Shown here: in pieces, positions 7,883 through 16,010 of the stretch
Layout: the number at the start of each line of letters is the position of its first letter
How positions within the stretch are numbered: position 1 is the stretch's first letter
Assembly (NCBI RefSeq): GCF_020748465.1
Contig: NZ_JAHZMP010000012.1
Coordinates: forward strand, 1-43,242
DNA: 43,242 bases
Direction of reading: 5' to 3'
Source: Terrisporobacter mayombei
Lineage (GTDB): Bacteria; Bacillota; Clostridia; Peptostreptococcales; Peptostreptococcaceae
The notes under the pieces: model-generated
Seen by the model: only the letters and a program-made list of their open reading frames with translations
Told to the model about the DNA's origin: nothing
Database searches by the model: none
Made by a program: the position numbers and the translations under genes

Positions 7883-9220
7883 TTACTTTATCTTTTTAAA
7901 TTCTTTGTATAGGAATATTGTCACCATAAACATAGCTAGAAAATCCGATATTGGCTGAGATGCCCATACTCCTTTTAATCCATACATCTTTGGAACTATT
8001 ATTATAACTGGTATCAATATAATTACCTGTCTGAGTAAACTTAGAAACATAGACTTTTTAACTTCTCCTATAGATTGAAAATAAACAGAACCAAGTATTG
8101 AAATTCCGGCTATAGGTAATGTAGCTAAATTTATATTCATTCCTTCAATTGCCATATTCATTAAACTTTCATCTTTTGTAAATATTCCAACAAAAACTTC
8201 TGGAAATAATTTAACTAAAATAAATCCGATGATTAAAATTATTGTTCCATATAAAATGCCCAGCAAAAGAGTTTTTCTAGCTCTACCTAATTGTTTTGCT
8301 CCATAATTATAAGCAATTATAGTTTGCATGCCTTGACTTAGTCCAAATATAGGCATTAAAAACATTAGTGAAATCGATGTAACTGCTGTCATAGCACCTA
8401 TAGATAAATCTCCTCCATATATTTTTAATACTTTATTTGTAACTAAGTGTATAGACCCAGAAGCTAACTCCATAAAAAATGGTGTTACTGCTATAACTAA
8501 TATTATTTTTATTAATTTTTTATCTAGCCTTATATTCTTAACTCTTAATTTTAAGTTTGATTTCCCAAGAGTAAAGTAATAAGTTGACCAAATGAATATA
8601 AATAACTGGCAAATTACTGTACCTATAGCTGCTCCTTTTATCCCCATATCTAATCCAAAAATAAATATAGGGTCCAATATTAAGTTAAGAGCACATGAAG
8701 TTATCATCATTCTAGCAGCTAATTTTGGATTTCCTTCACCCCTTATACAACTATTTAACGCAAATCCAGGTAGATTAAACCAAGATCCTGCAAATATTAC
8801 ACTCATATAATCTCTAGCATATTTTATTGTATCATCACTTGCTCCAAAAGCATAAAGTATCTTATCTAAAAAAAAGATTCCTACTAATACTATAATAATT
8901 CCCACAGCTAACTCTAAAGCCACAGTACTTCCCATGACTCTTTCTGCTTCTTCTTTATTTCCTTCTCCAAGTTTAATAGATATATTGGTACTTCCTCCTA
9001 CAGCTATAGCAACACAAAACGATCCAAGTATGGTAAATAGCGGCATTGTAATTCCTAGTCCTGATATAGCTAAGGCACCTACATTTTCCATGGAACCTAC
9101 AAATGCCCTATCAACTGTGTTATATAATGAAGTAACCATCATAGCAAGGATGGCAGGCACTGAATACTTAATCAGTAGTTTGCTTATATTTTCATGTCTT
9201 AATGCTCCTTGATTTTTCAT
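7883..9220 (-). CDS. MATE-family multidrug/toxin efflux transporter
   Basis: Membrane exporter of the multi-antimicrobial extrusion family, normally driven by Na+ or H+. The 445-residue protein has about twelve predicted helices in two similar halves. The first half opens with LIKYSVPAILAMMVTSLYNTVDRAFVG, a typical MATE start. The second has the matching PIFGLSQGMQTIIAYNYGAK segment. It begins eight bases after the ABC ATPase gene of the iron importer with no room for a promoter, so it should be co-transcribed from the Fur-controlled promoter at 13.2 kb. That makes export of an iron-related compound a reasonable guess, but the family is known mainly for drug efflux and the substrate is not visible. 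Confidence 0.9.
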   Translation of the reverse strand: MKNQGALRHENISKLLIKYSVPAILAMMVTSLYNTVDRAFVGSMENVGALAISGLGITMPLFTILGSFCVAIAVGGSTNISIKLGEGNKEEAERVMGSTVALELAVGIIIVLVGIFFLDKILYAFGASDDTIKYARDYMSVIFAGSWFNLPGFALNSCIRGEGNPKLAARMMITSCALNLILDPIFIFGLDMGIKGAAIGTVICQLFIFIWSTYYFTLGKSNLKLRVKNIRLDKKLIKIILVIAVTPFFMELASGSIHLVTNKVLKIYGGDLSIGAMTAVTSISLMFLMPIFGLSQGMQTIIAYNYGAKQLGRARKTLLLGILYGTIILIIGFILVKLFPEVFVGIFTKDESLMNMAIEGMNINLATLPIAGISILGSVYFQSIGEVKKSMFLSLLRQVIILIPVIIIVPKMYGLKGVWASQPISDFLAMFMVTIFLYKEFKKIK

Positions 9221-9228
9221 TATTGCTC

Positions 9229-10014
9229 CTATCCTACCATATCATAAGTTATACAAACAGGCTTTTTAGATCTAGGATCTTCCACGATTTCTGCATCAAT
9301 ATTAAATAGTTCTTTAAGATTTTCCTTTGTCATTACTTCATGAGCACTTCCCTCACAAGCTATTTTTCCTTTTTTGATCCCTATCATATGATGAGCAAAT
9401 CTTGCTGCATTGTTTAATTCATGTATAACCATAACAATTGTTGTATTATGTTTTTCATTTAGTTCTTGTAATAAGTTTAATACTTCTAGCTGATGAGCTA
9501 AGTCTAAATAAGTAGTTGGCTCATCTAGCACTAGTATATCGGTTTGTTGAGCTAGAGCCATTGCTATCCAGGCTCTTTGTCTTTGACCTCCAGATAAAGC
9601 TTCAATTGGTCTATCTCTAAATTCTTTTATTCCTGTAACTTCCAATGCCCAAGTTACTATATCTTCGTCATCTTCTTTTAATCTTCCAAAACCTTTTTGA
9701 TGTGGAAATCTTCCGTAAGCTATTAGCTCTTCCACTGTAAGACCCTTTGGTGCTTGAGGACTTTGAGGTAGTACTGCCATAGTTTTTGCTAAATCTTTTG
9801 AAGATTGTTCTTTTATATTTTTTTCATTTATAAATATGTCACCACTTTTAGGTGTTAATATTCTTGCAATAGTTTTTAAAATTGTTGATTTACCACAACC
9901 ATTGGCACCTATTATAGTAGTTATTTTTCCACTTGGTATTTCTAAATTTAATTCTTTAACAATATCCAAATTTCCGTAAGATATATTTAAATTTTTAGTA
10001 CTTATAGCTGTCAT
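9229..10014 (-). CDS. Iron-siderophore ABC transporter, ATP-binding protein (FecE/FhuC type)
   Basis: Cytoplasmic ATPase that powers ferric-siderophore (or heme/cobalamin-type) uptake with the two FecCD permeases encoded just upstream. It has Walker A GANGCGKST at residues 36-44, signature LSGGQRQRAW (140-149) and Walker B ILVLDEPTTYLD (160-171). The Tyr-Leu-Asp after DEPTT is typical of the FecE/FhuC/BtuD subfamily. It is full length at 261 residues. It lies 15 bases after the second permease and 8 bases before the MATE gene, within one operon. Confidence 0.93.
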   Translation of the reverse strand: MTAISTKNLNISYGNLDIVKELNLEIPSGKITTIIGANGCGKSTILKTIARILTPKSGDIFINEKNIKEQSSKDLAKTMAVLPQSPQAPKGLTVEELIAYGRFPHQKGFGRLKEDDEDIVTWALEVTGIKEFRDRPIEALSGGQRQRAWIAMALAQQTDILVLDEPTTYLDLAHQLEVLNLLQELNEKHNTTIVMVIHELNNAARFAHHMIGIKKGKIACEGSAHEVMTKENLKELFNIDAEIVEDPRSKKPVCITYDMVG

Positions 10015-10029
10015 AATTTTTCCCTCTTT

Positions 10030-11037
10030 CTACTCTGATAACATTAAATAAATAAAGTATGGTACACCTATTATAGCTACAACTATTCCCACTGGAATTT
10101 CCATAGGTGCTATTATATTTCTTGATATGGTATCTCCAACTAATAAAAATAAAGTACCTATAAGTGCTGCCGTAGGAATTAATTTACTATGCTTTGGACC
10201 TACCAACTTCCTGGCTATATGAGGCGCAACAAGTCCTAAAAATCCTATACTTCCCGCTACAGAAGTGGACACACCTGATAATACAACTGCATACATTATT
10301 AATTTTCTTCTTTCTTTTTCTACTTTTATTCCTAACCCCGTAGCTACTTCATCTCCTAGATTTAGAGCATCTAAATATCTAGATTTACAAAGTGTAAGTG
10401 ACATTAATATTATGATAAATGGTAAAATAGCCATTACATATTTCCAGTTAGAGCCCCAAATACTTCCCGAAGTCCAAGCCATTACTCTGTTGAATTCTTG
10501 TGTAGTAAATTTTAGTTGGAAGATTGTAAGTAATGAAGTAAATGCTATATTTATTCCTATACCTATTAACAATAACCTTGAAGAGCTTATTCCCTTATTC
10601 CATGCGAGTATATAAATTAAAAAAGCCGCAAATAGTGCTCCTGTTAAAGCTACTATTGGCATAGTGAAGATTGTTAAATTACTTACACCGTCATATACGT
10701 TTCCATTCATAAAATAAATATACATTACTACAAATAAGGCTGAACCCGAGTTTATACCAAGTATTCCTGAGTCTGCCAAATCATTTTTAGTAACACCTTG
10801 TAAAATTGTACCTGCAGTAGCTAAAGCACTTCCTACTAATATGGCAATTACAATTCTAGGTAATCTCAATTTGAATATAGCAATCTCATGTGACTTAGAT
10901 CCTTGTCCTAAAAAAGTTTTTATTACCTCAAAAGGTTCTATTGATAGTGATCCCATATTTAAACTAACTAAAAATGTGATTAATATTAAACTTAATAATA
11001 CTCCTGTAACTAATAAATATTTCTTGTTCTTTTTCAT
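10030..11037 (-). CDS. Iron-siderophore ABC transporter permease (FecCD family), second subunit
   Basis: Inner-membrane permease of 335 residues with about nine to ten predicted helices. FecCD family landmarks are LRLPRIVIAILVGSALATAG, GTILQGVTKNDLADSGILG (the LGINSG segment follows) and the C-terminal GSIGFLGLVAPHIARKLVG, where the conserved GLVxPHIxR loop contacts the ATPase. It pairs with the neighbouring permease (10.5-12.0 kb), from which it is separated by six bases. The two are similar in length and motifs, as expected for a heterodimeric channel. Confidence 0.92.
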   Translation of the reverse strand: MKKNKKYLLVTGVLLSLILITFLVSLNMGSLSIEPFEVIKTFLGQGSKSHEIAIFKLRLPRIVIAILVGSALATAGTILQGVTKNDLADSGILGINSGSALFVVMYIYFMNGNVYDGVSNLTIFTMPIVALTGALFAAFLIYILAWNKGISSSRLLLIGIGINIAFTSLLTIFQLKFTTQEFNRVMAWTSGSIWGSNWKYVMAILPFIIILMSLTLCKSRYLDALNLGDEVATGLGIKVEKERRKLIMYAVVLSGVSTSVAGSIGFLGLVAPHIARKLVGPKHSKLIPTAALIGTLFLLVGDTISRNIIAPMEIPVGIVVAIIGVPYFIYLMLSE

Positions 11038-11043
11038 AAATTA

Positions 11044-12054
11044 TTAACTCTCCTTTCTCACAAGGTAAATAAATATTGGAACTCCAAGCAATGCTGTTAA
11101 AGATCCAATTGGTGTCTCATAAGGAGGGTTAATCATTCTTGCTAATATATCACTATATACTAATAAAATTGATCCAAATAACATTGATAATGGAATTATA
11201 TATTTATAATCTGACCCTATAATTCCTCTTATTATTTGAGGAACTATAAGTCCCACAAATACTATATTTCCAGCTACTGAAACTGATGCCCCTATAAGTG
11301 CTATTACAATTATTAAAGATACTAATCTTACTAAGTTAGTTTTTTGCCCTAATCCTATAGCTACTTCTTCACCTAAACTTAATATTGTAATCTTCGGTGC
11401 CATTATCATTACTGCAACAAATCCTATTCCACCTACAATTAGAAGTAAATTGACACCTTCCCACTTAGCTGATGTAAGTCCTCCAGATATCCAGAAACTT
11501 AACTCTTGTGATAAGTTGAAATACATAGAAATCCCCATGGCCAGTGAAATTAACAAAGTTCCCATTGCAGTTCCTGCTAAAGCTAATTTTACAGGATCAA
11601 CTTTTCTAATACTTCTTGAACTTATAAAGTAAACTAAAAGCCCACTTATGCTAGCTCCTAAAAATGCAAATATCATTTTGGTAAAACTATTAATAACTAA
11701 GTTAGGATAAATTCTTTGTAAAACTAAAGCTACAGCTATCATAAAAGTAGCTCCTTGAGTAATACCCATCACAGATGGTTCAGCTATAGGATTTCTCGTA
11801 ATACCTTGCATTATAGCTCCAGACACAGCCAAAAAACCACCAACTAATGCGGCTGCTATAGCCCTCGGTATTCTCACATCTCTAATTATTTTTGTATTTA
11901 TATAATTTTTATCAGAAAAAATACTACTTATTATGGTTCCGATATCTATATTTTTAGCACCCTGTGATATTGAAACTACTATACCACCTAGAAGTAGTAT
12001 GATTCCAAGTATCATCATTATTAATGCTATTTTTTTCTTTTTACTCTTACCCAC
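11044..12054 (-). CDS. Iron-siderophore ABC transporter permease (FecCD family), first subunit
   Basis: Permease of 336 residues. It carries the same landmarks as its partner: VRIPRAIAAALVGGFLAVSG, GAIMQGITRNPIAEPSVMG, and the ATPase-contact loop GNIVFVGLIVPQIIRGIIG near the C terminus. Here the usual H of GLVxPHIxR is Q. It follows the binding-protein gene after 127 bases that hold a terminator-like hairpin, so its expression is probably lower than that of the binding protein. Confidence 0.92.
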   Translation of the reverse strand: MGKSKKKKIALIMMILGIILLLGGIVVSISQGAKNIDIGTIISSIFSDKNYINTKIIRDVRIPRAIAAALVGGFLAVSGAIMQGITRNPIAEPSVMGITQGATFMIAVALVLQRIYPNLVINSFTKMIFAFLGASISGLLVYFISSRSIRKVDPVKLALAGTAMGTLLISLAMGISMYFNLSQELSFWISGGLTSAKWEGVNLLLIVGGIGFVAVMIMAPKITILSLGEEVAIGLGQKTNLVRLVSLIIVIALIGASVSVAGNIVFVGLIVPQIIRGIIGSDYKYIIPLSMLFGSILLVYSDILARMINPPYETPIGSLTALLGVPIFIYLVRKES

Positions 12055-12142
12055 TTACTCTCCTCCTTATAAGATTTTCTTAGTTTATAGCTCCAATGAT
12101 ATTCATTGGATTTATCGTTATTTATTGACTAAAATTAAAGAA

Positions 12143-12170
12143 GGTGAGGAAATTAAATCATATCCCCACC
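12143..12170 (-). terminator. Hairpin with T-rich tail between binding-protein and permease genes (likely attenuator)
   Basis: On the minus strand GGTGGGGA (12163-12170) pairs with TCCTCACC (12143-12150), eight pairs with one G-U, followed by TTCTTTAATTTT. It lies 11 bases after the binding-protein stop. No new promoter is evident before the permease gene, so I read it as a leaky terminator that favours the binding protein. A second, smaller hairpin (CCAATGA-ATA-TCATTGG) lies further on in the same gap. Confidence 0.6.
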
Positions 12171-12181
12171 CACTTGATTTA

Positions 12182-13117
12182 TTATTTTATAACAGAGTCT
12201 TTAATAGACTCTAGTATTAATTCTCTTCCTATTGGATTGTAAGCTTGAGAGAAGTATGGACTTGCATTTAATATAGTTACATTTCCTTCTTTTACTGCTC
12301 TTATTTCAGACCAAACTGAACTAGCTTTTAGATCAGCTTTATCTGACTGAGTTGCTATTACTATTATGTGGTCAGCATCTATTTCTGATAATCCTTCCAT
12401 AGTAACAGTTGGTAGAGTTATGCTATCTTGCTTAGGCATATTAGTTGGCTGAGGTAATTTCATATCTTCTTTTAAAACTGTTCCGATTCCACCTTCACTA
12501 AATACCATAAATGAACCTGAACTTGATAAAACTGTTAAGTATGTAGCATCTTCACCCTTAGCTGATTTTATCTCTTTACCTAATTCTTCAGCTTTTTTAT
12601 AATAAGCATCTAACCAAGCTTTAGCTTTATCTTCTTGCCCGAATAGCTTAGCTACATCTGTTAATTTTGCTTCCCAATTATTTGATTTATCTTCTAACAT
12701 AACTGTAGGTGCTATCTCTTTTAGTTGGTCATATATTTCTTCTTGTCTTGGTGCCATTATAATTAAATCTGGTTCTAATGCAAGTATTGCTTCTATATCT
12801 GCTGTTTCCATCATGGAATGTCCAACTACTTTCGCATCACCTAATAGGTCTTTCATATATGATGGTACATTTTCTGTATCATAAGAATCCACGTTAGCCG
12901 TACCTACTACAGTCTGTCCTAGTAATAATAACTCTTCACTACTTCCTGATATATCTACTATTTTTTTGGGTTTAGTTGGTATCTTTACTTCTCCTTTTAC
13001 TGTCTCAACTACTCTTGTATCTTTATCTTGTTTTTCTGCTTCATTTGATGAGCAACCTATTAATCCGAATGTTGTAAGTGCTAATGTTAACACTGCTAAT
13101 ACTTTTATTTTTTTCAC
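12182..13117 (-). CDS. Iron-siderophore ABC transporter, substrate-binding lipoprotein
   Basis: Extracellular receptor of the FecB/FhuD type (311 residues). The lipoprotein signal ends in the lipobox LIGC (Cys22). The mature protein has the periplasmic-binding domain landmarks VETVKGEVKIPTKPKKIVDI, LALEPDLIIMAPRQEEIYDQLKEIAPTV (shortened: EPDLII, LKEIAPTV) and a C-terminal AYNPIGRELILESI. It starts with GTG at 13115-13117, eight bases after AGGAG. It is the first gene of the operon, directly downstream of a strong promoter and a Fur box, so iron starvation should induce it. Ferric siderophore is the expected ligand; heme or cobalamin cannot be excluded from sequence alone. Confidence 0.92.
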   Translation of the reverse strand: MKKIKVLAVLTLALTTFGLIGCSSNEAEKQDKDTRVVETVKGEVKIPTKPKKIVDISGSSEELLLLGQTVVGTANVDSYDTENVPSYMKDLLGDAKVVGHSMMETADIEAILALEPDLIIMAPRQEEIYDQLKEIAPTVMLEDKSNNWEAKLTDVAKLFGQEDKAKAWLDAYYKKAEELGKEIKSAKGEDATYLTVLSSSGSFMVFSEGGIGTVLKEDMKLPQPTNMPKQDSITLPTVTMEGLSEIDADHIIVIATQSDKADLKASSVWSEIRAVKEGNVTILNASPYFSQAYNPIGRELILESIKDSVIK

Positions 13118-13162
13118 GTCAATGTCTCCTTGTTGTTTCAGTATTAATTATCATTAATTATT

Positions 13163-13181
13163 ATAAATAATAATCATTATC
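13163..13181 (-). promoter_or_regulatory. Fur box (ferric uptake repressor operator)
   Basis: Minus strand GATAATGATTATTATTTAT matches the 19-base Fur consensus GATAATGATAATCATTATC at 14 positions. A second partial copy (AATGATAATTAATA) follows within the next 25 bases. The site begins about seven bases after the expected transcription start, so bound Fur-Fe would block the polymerase. Confidence 0.75.
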
Positions 13182-13194
13182 ATTTTGTGATTTT

Positions 13195-13223
13195 ATTATA
13201 CCATCCATTTTTTTTATGGTCAA
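13195..13223 (-). promoter_or_regulatory. Sigma-A promoter of the iron-uptake/MATE operon
   Basis: TTGACC (13218-13223), exactly 17 bases, then TATAAT (13195-13200) on the minus strand, immediately followed by the Fur box. Start of transcription is expected near 13188. Confidence 0.8.
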
Positions 13224-13224
13224 G

Positions 13225-13268
13225 AAAATTATAACTATATTAAAAAACAAAAATACAGTTATAATTTT
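13225..13268. repeat. Perfect 12-base inverted repeat upstream of the iron-uptake promoter
   Basis: AAAATTATAACT (13225-13236) is repeated inverted as AGTTATAATTTT (13257-13268) around 20 bases, ending two bases before the -35 box. It could be an additional regulator site or part of a weak hairpin. Its function is not known to me. Confidence 0.4.
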
Positions 13269-13348
13269 GTCAGATAATAAAATACTTTTATCTCTACTCT
13301 TTTCTTCATAAAATACACTTTCTTTGTTATCATTTAAGTTTATAGCAA

Positions 13349-13373
13349 TAAAAAATCCCCAATTTGGGGATTT
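13349..13373 (-). terminator. Terminator of the orphan histidine-kinase gene
   Basis: AAAAATCCCC / GGGGATTTTT (13349-13358, 13364-13373) with a five-base loop, directly abutting the kinase stop codon. T runs lie on both strands. Confidence 0.9.
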
Positions 13374-15356
13374 TTATACTAATATTTCATATATATCTGA
13401 TAGTTCCAATTCAGTGTTGTAATTACTTATATCGTATATTTTGTAATCAATACATTCATCACATCTATTTGGAAGTATTATTTTAAAAGTACTACCTTCT
13501 CCAACTTTACTTTCAACACTAATATATCCATCATGAAGGTCAATTATAGATTTTACTATACTTAATCCTATTCCACTACCTTCATTCTCTCTAGTCAATG
13601 ATTTATCTGCTTGAACAAATCTTTCAAATATAGCAGTCTTATCACTCTTTGATATTCCAATACCTTCATCTTTTATATTTATTTCTGCAAAATCATCATT
13701 AACATATACATTTACATAAATATTTTTATTTTCAGGCGTAAATTTTATTGCATTTGAAAGTAAATTTAACAAGGCTCTTTCTATCATAGATGGATCACAT
13801 TTTGCTATAAATTCTTCTTCGTTAGTATCAAACTGTATATTGATAAATTTTAGTTGAGCATAATTTACAACAGATAAAGTTACATCTTCTACTATGGCAA
13901 TTAAATTATAATAATCAAACTTACCTTTTAATATTCCCGTTTCTATCTTCGAAATATCAACCACATTATTAATTAATCTTAACATTCTCTTACAATTTAC
14001 ATGTAAAGTTTTCCTATATTTTCTATACATATCCTTAAAATCTTTATCTGATTTTACTAGAGAAATATCAAGAAGTTGAATTGTTGAGTAAAAAATATTT
14101 ATTGGAGTTCTAAGCTCGTGAGATATGTTAGACATAAATTCAGTCTTCTCTTTATTGTATACCTTCAATTTCTCTAACTCTAATTCTTTACGTATTAATT
14201 TTGATACATCCATATAAGTTATAACATACTCTTTGCTGGAATCAAAAGTTTCTATAACTTGTAATGAGCAATCAACGGATCTACTTTCATCTTGGTTTTT
14301 AATTATTCCTCTCCATACCCCTTTAGTATTTATGCTTTTTATAATTTCATCCCTATTCTCTAGTTTATTTACTAATATTGCAAAGGATAGCTTTACTCTT
14401 TTTGCATCTTCAGGAGAATAAATTTTATAATATTCTTTAAACTTCTTATTACAATATATTATTTCTCCATCTTCTTTACAAATAAACATAAAACTATGCT
14501 TATGATTATCAGTTAAATTATAAAAAAGACTTAAATTTTCATTTAGTATTTTTGTTCTATTTATGTATAAATATAACTCAATAAAAGAACCAGCAATAAT
14601 AATTAAAAATATTATATACGTAATAGACACTGACGTTAACTTAACATAAAATGACGTTGTATTTACCGCATATACTGCATAAATTGCCTTAATAGCTAGC
14701 ATAAAAATACTAGAAGCTAATACTACAAATATATATTCCTTTTCTTTAATACCTATAGCAAGTAGTCTTGCTGCTGATATGAAATATATTACTGTTAGAA
14801 AATAATTGTACATTATAAAAAAATCCGTACTATAAAAATATTGAAGAAAGTTAAGATTTTTTTCTATCACATCAAATATTATAGTAGATAAAATTACAAA
14901 TATAATTGATATTTTTTTATTATTAATAATTACTGTTTTAATTTTACTTTTAGGAATTATAGCTATTATCAGCAAAAAAATTCTAAGAATAGATGTAGAT
15001 ACAGTAGTATAACTAAATAAATTATATTCTTCATAATAAAAGCTAAGAAAATCTATTTGACCAGATACTATTCCTACAAATAATCCTAGATACATTAAAG
15101 ATATAACAAAAATACTATCTTTTTTCAACCTATTATAAGAAATCAAACAACTCCCAAAAGCCAATACTGATAGTATCGAGCTAAAACTTCTTATAAAAAA
15201 TAAAGTGGATTCTAAATAAGATTTTTCTTCCCCTATCTTAGAAAATATATTAAAAATATAAATACAACAAACTAATAATACAAAAAATATTATTTTTTCA
15301 AATAGTTTCTTTTCTTTTTCTATTAAACTCCTATCACTTATGATATTGTTAATCAT
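13374..15356 (-). CDS. Membrane-bound sensor histidine kinase (orphan), multi-helix N-terminal sensor, PAS, HisKA, HATPase
   Basis: A 660-residue two-component sensor kinase. Residues 1 to about 265 form seven or eight membrane helices, resembling the MASE3-type sensor of clostridial kinases (the assignment to MASE3 is by appearance). A PAS domain follows (about 275-390: FMFICKEDGEIIYCNKKF). The kinase core has the H-box SHELRTP with phospho-acceptor His413, N-box NLLSNAIKF (Asn535), G1 DEGIGIS (563-569) and G2 GSGIGLSIV (593-601). All catalytic residues are present. Start: ATG preceded by AGAGGGGG. There is no response regulator next to it and it is flanked by terminators, so it is transcribed alone. 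In relatives, orphan kinases of this build often feed the sporulation phosphorelay, but that is only inference here. Confidence 0.9.
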   Translation of the reverse strand: MINNIISDRSLIEKEKKLFEKIIFFVLLVCCIYIFNIFSKIGEEKSYLESTLFFIRSFSSILSVLAFGSCLISYNRLKKDSIFVISLMYLGLFVGIVSGQIDFLSFYYEEYNLFSYTTVSTSILRIFLLIIAIIPKSKIKTVIINNKKISIIFVILSTIIFDVIEKNLNFLQYFYSTDFFIMYNYFLTVIYFISAARLLAIGIKEKEYIFVVLASSIFMLAIKAIYAVYAVNTTSFYVKLTSVSITYIIFLIIIAGSFIELYLYINRTKILNENLSLFYNLTDNHKHSFMFICKEDGEIIYCNKKFKEYYKIYSPEDAKRVKLSFAILVNKLENRDEIIKSINTKGVWRGIIKNQDESRSVDCSLQVIETFDSSKEYVITYMDVSKLIRKELELEKLKVYNKEKTEFMSNISHELRTPINIFYSTIQLLDISLVKSDKDFKDMYRKYRKTLHVNCKRMLRLINNVVDISKIETGILKGKFDYYNLIAIVEDVTLSVVNYAQLKFINIQFDTNEEEFIAKCDPSMIERALLNLLSNAIKFTPENKNIYVNVYVNDDFAEINIKDEGIGISKSDKTAIFERFVQADKSLTRENEGSGIGLSIVKSIIDLHDGYISVESKVGEGSTFKIILPNRCDECIDYKIYDISNYNTELELSDIYEILV

Positions 15357-15485
15357 AAATTTAATCCCCCTCTATATATAAAAAACTTTTATTTTGCTAT
15401 TTTTACTATTTTTGATAATATTATACAAATATATAGTATCAAATTTTCATTAATAAATATAGCATTTATGGAAATATGAGCATTT

Positions 15486-15518
15486 AAAAATCCTAGCTAT
15501 TATTCAGCTAGGATTTTT
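15486..15518 (-). terminator. Strong terminator downstream of the decayed island
   Basis: AAAAATCCTAGCT (15486-15498) pairs perfectly with AGCTAGGATTTTT (15506-15518), seven-base loop, T tracts on both strands. It isolates the histidine-kinase gene from anything transcribed out of the decayed region at 15.6-19.5 kb. Confidence 0.9.
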
Positions 15519-15611
15519 TATTATTTTCAAATTGATTATATGATAACTAATTACAAATCCAATATTTATGAAAGGTGCAATCACTAAAATAAGTTTTGCG
15601 TATTTCTTCAT
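15504..15611 (-). CDS. Possible 35-residue hydrophobic peptide
   Basis: A short open frame starting with ATG at 15609-15611, encoding a Lys-rich start (MKKYAK) and then one hydrophobic stretch of about 20 residues (LILVIAPFINIGFVI). The stop codon lies inside the terminator hairpin. The upstream GGGTGTGAG is a poor ribosome site. Single-helix peptides of this size occur as type I toxins, signal peptides or membrane modulators, but an accidental frame or a leftover of the neighbouring broken gene is equally possible. Confidence 0.3.
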   Translation of the reverse strand: MKKYAKLILVIAPFINIGFVISYHIINLKIIKNPS

Positions 15612-15628
15612 CTCACACCCATATTTTT

Positions 15629-15991
15629 TTATTTATGAAAAAAATCTAGATTACGTTTAAGTATAATTTGAGTAAATACACGGACTATTTGTGGATCAAA
15701 TTGTGATCCTGAACATCTTTTAAACTCCCCTATAGCCTCTTGTATACTTCTACCTTTGCTATAACATTCGAAGGAATCCACTACATATACTATCCTAGAT
15801 AATATATGTATTTCATATTTTTGCAATCCTAAAGGATAGCCTAAGCCATCCCATCTTTCATGATGAGTTAAAATTTTTCTAGAGATGCAACTTATTTCTG
15901 GTAAAAGACTAGCTAACCTATATCCTTTTTCAGAGTGTGTCTTCATAACTTTATACTCATCATCTGTAAGTTTTCCCGGCTGCAGCAACAA
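15629..15991 (-). pseudogene. HD-GYP domain remnant (cyclic-di-GMP phosphodiesterase family)
   Basis: A C-terminal piece of an HD-GYP domain. It shows PGKLTDDEYKVMKTHSEKGY, ILTHHERWDGLGYPLGL (the HHE and GYP motifs) and FKRCSGSQFDPQIV, in the normal order. The N-terminal part with the HD metal-binding pair (normally HDIGK) is missing. About a dozen residues are also missing after RIVYVVDSF, where DAMTxxRPY is normal. It has no proper start codon (only TTG) and no ribosome site. Its 5' end is fused to the first codons of a MocA-like gene, in a different frame. I consider it non-functional. Confidence 0.8.
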
Positions 15992-16010
15992 TTAATCCAC
16001 TTATCTTCAT
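15974..16010 (-). pseudogene. First codons of a MocA/MobA-like nucleotidyltransferase gene
   Basis: ATG at 16008-16010 encodes MKISGLIVAAAGK, the classic N-terminal nucleotide-binding motif of molybdenum-cofactor nucleotidyltransferases. It then runs out of homology and stops a few codons later. The ATG overlaps the XdhC stop (ATGA), the normal operon arrangement in molybdenum-hydroxylase clusters. The rest of the gene has been lost by a deletion that brought in the HD-GYP remnant. The junction lies within about 15974-15991, where both reading frames can claim the bases. Confidence 0.6.
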
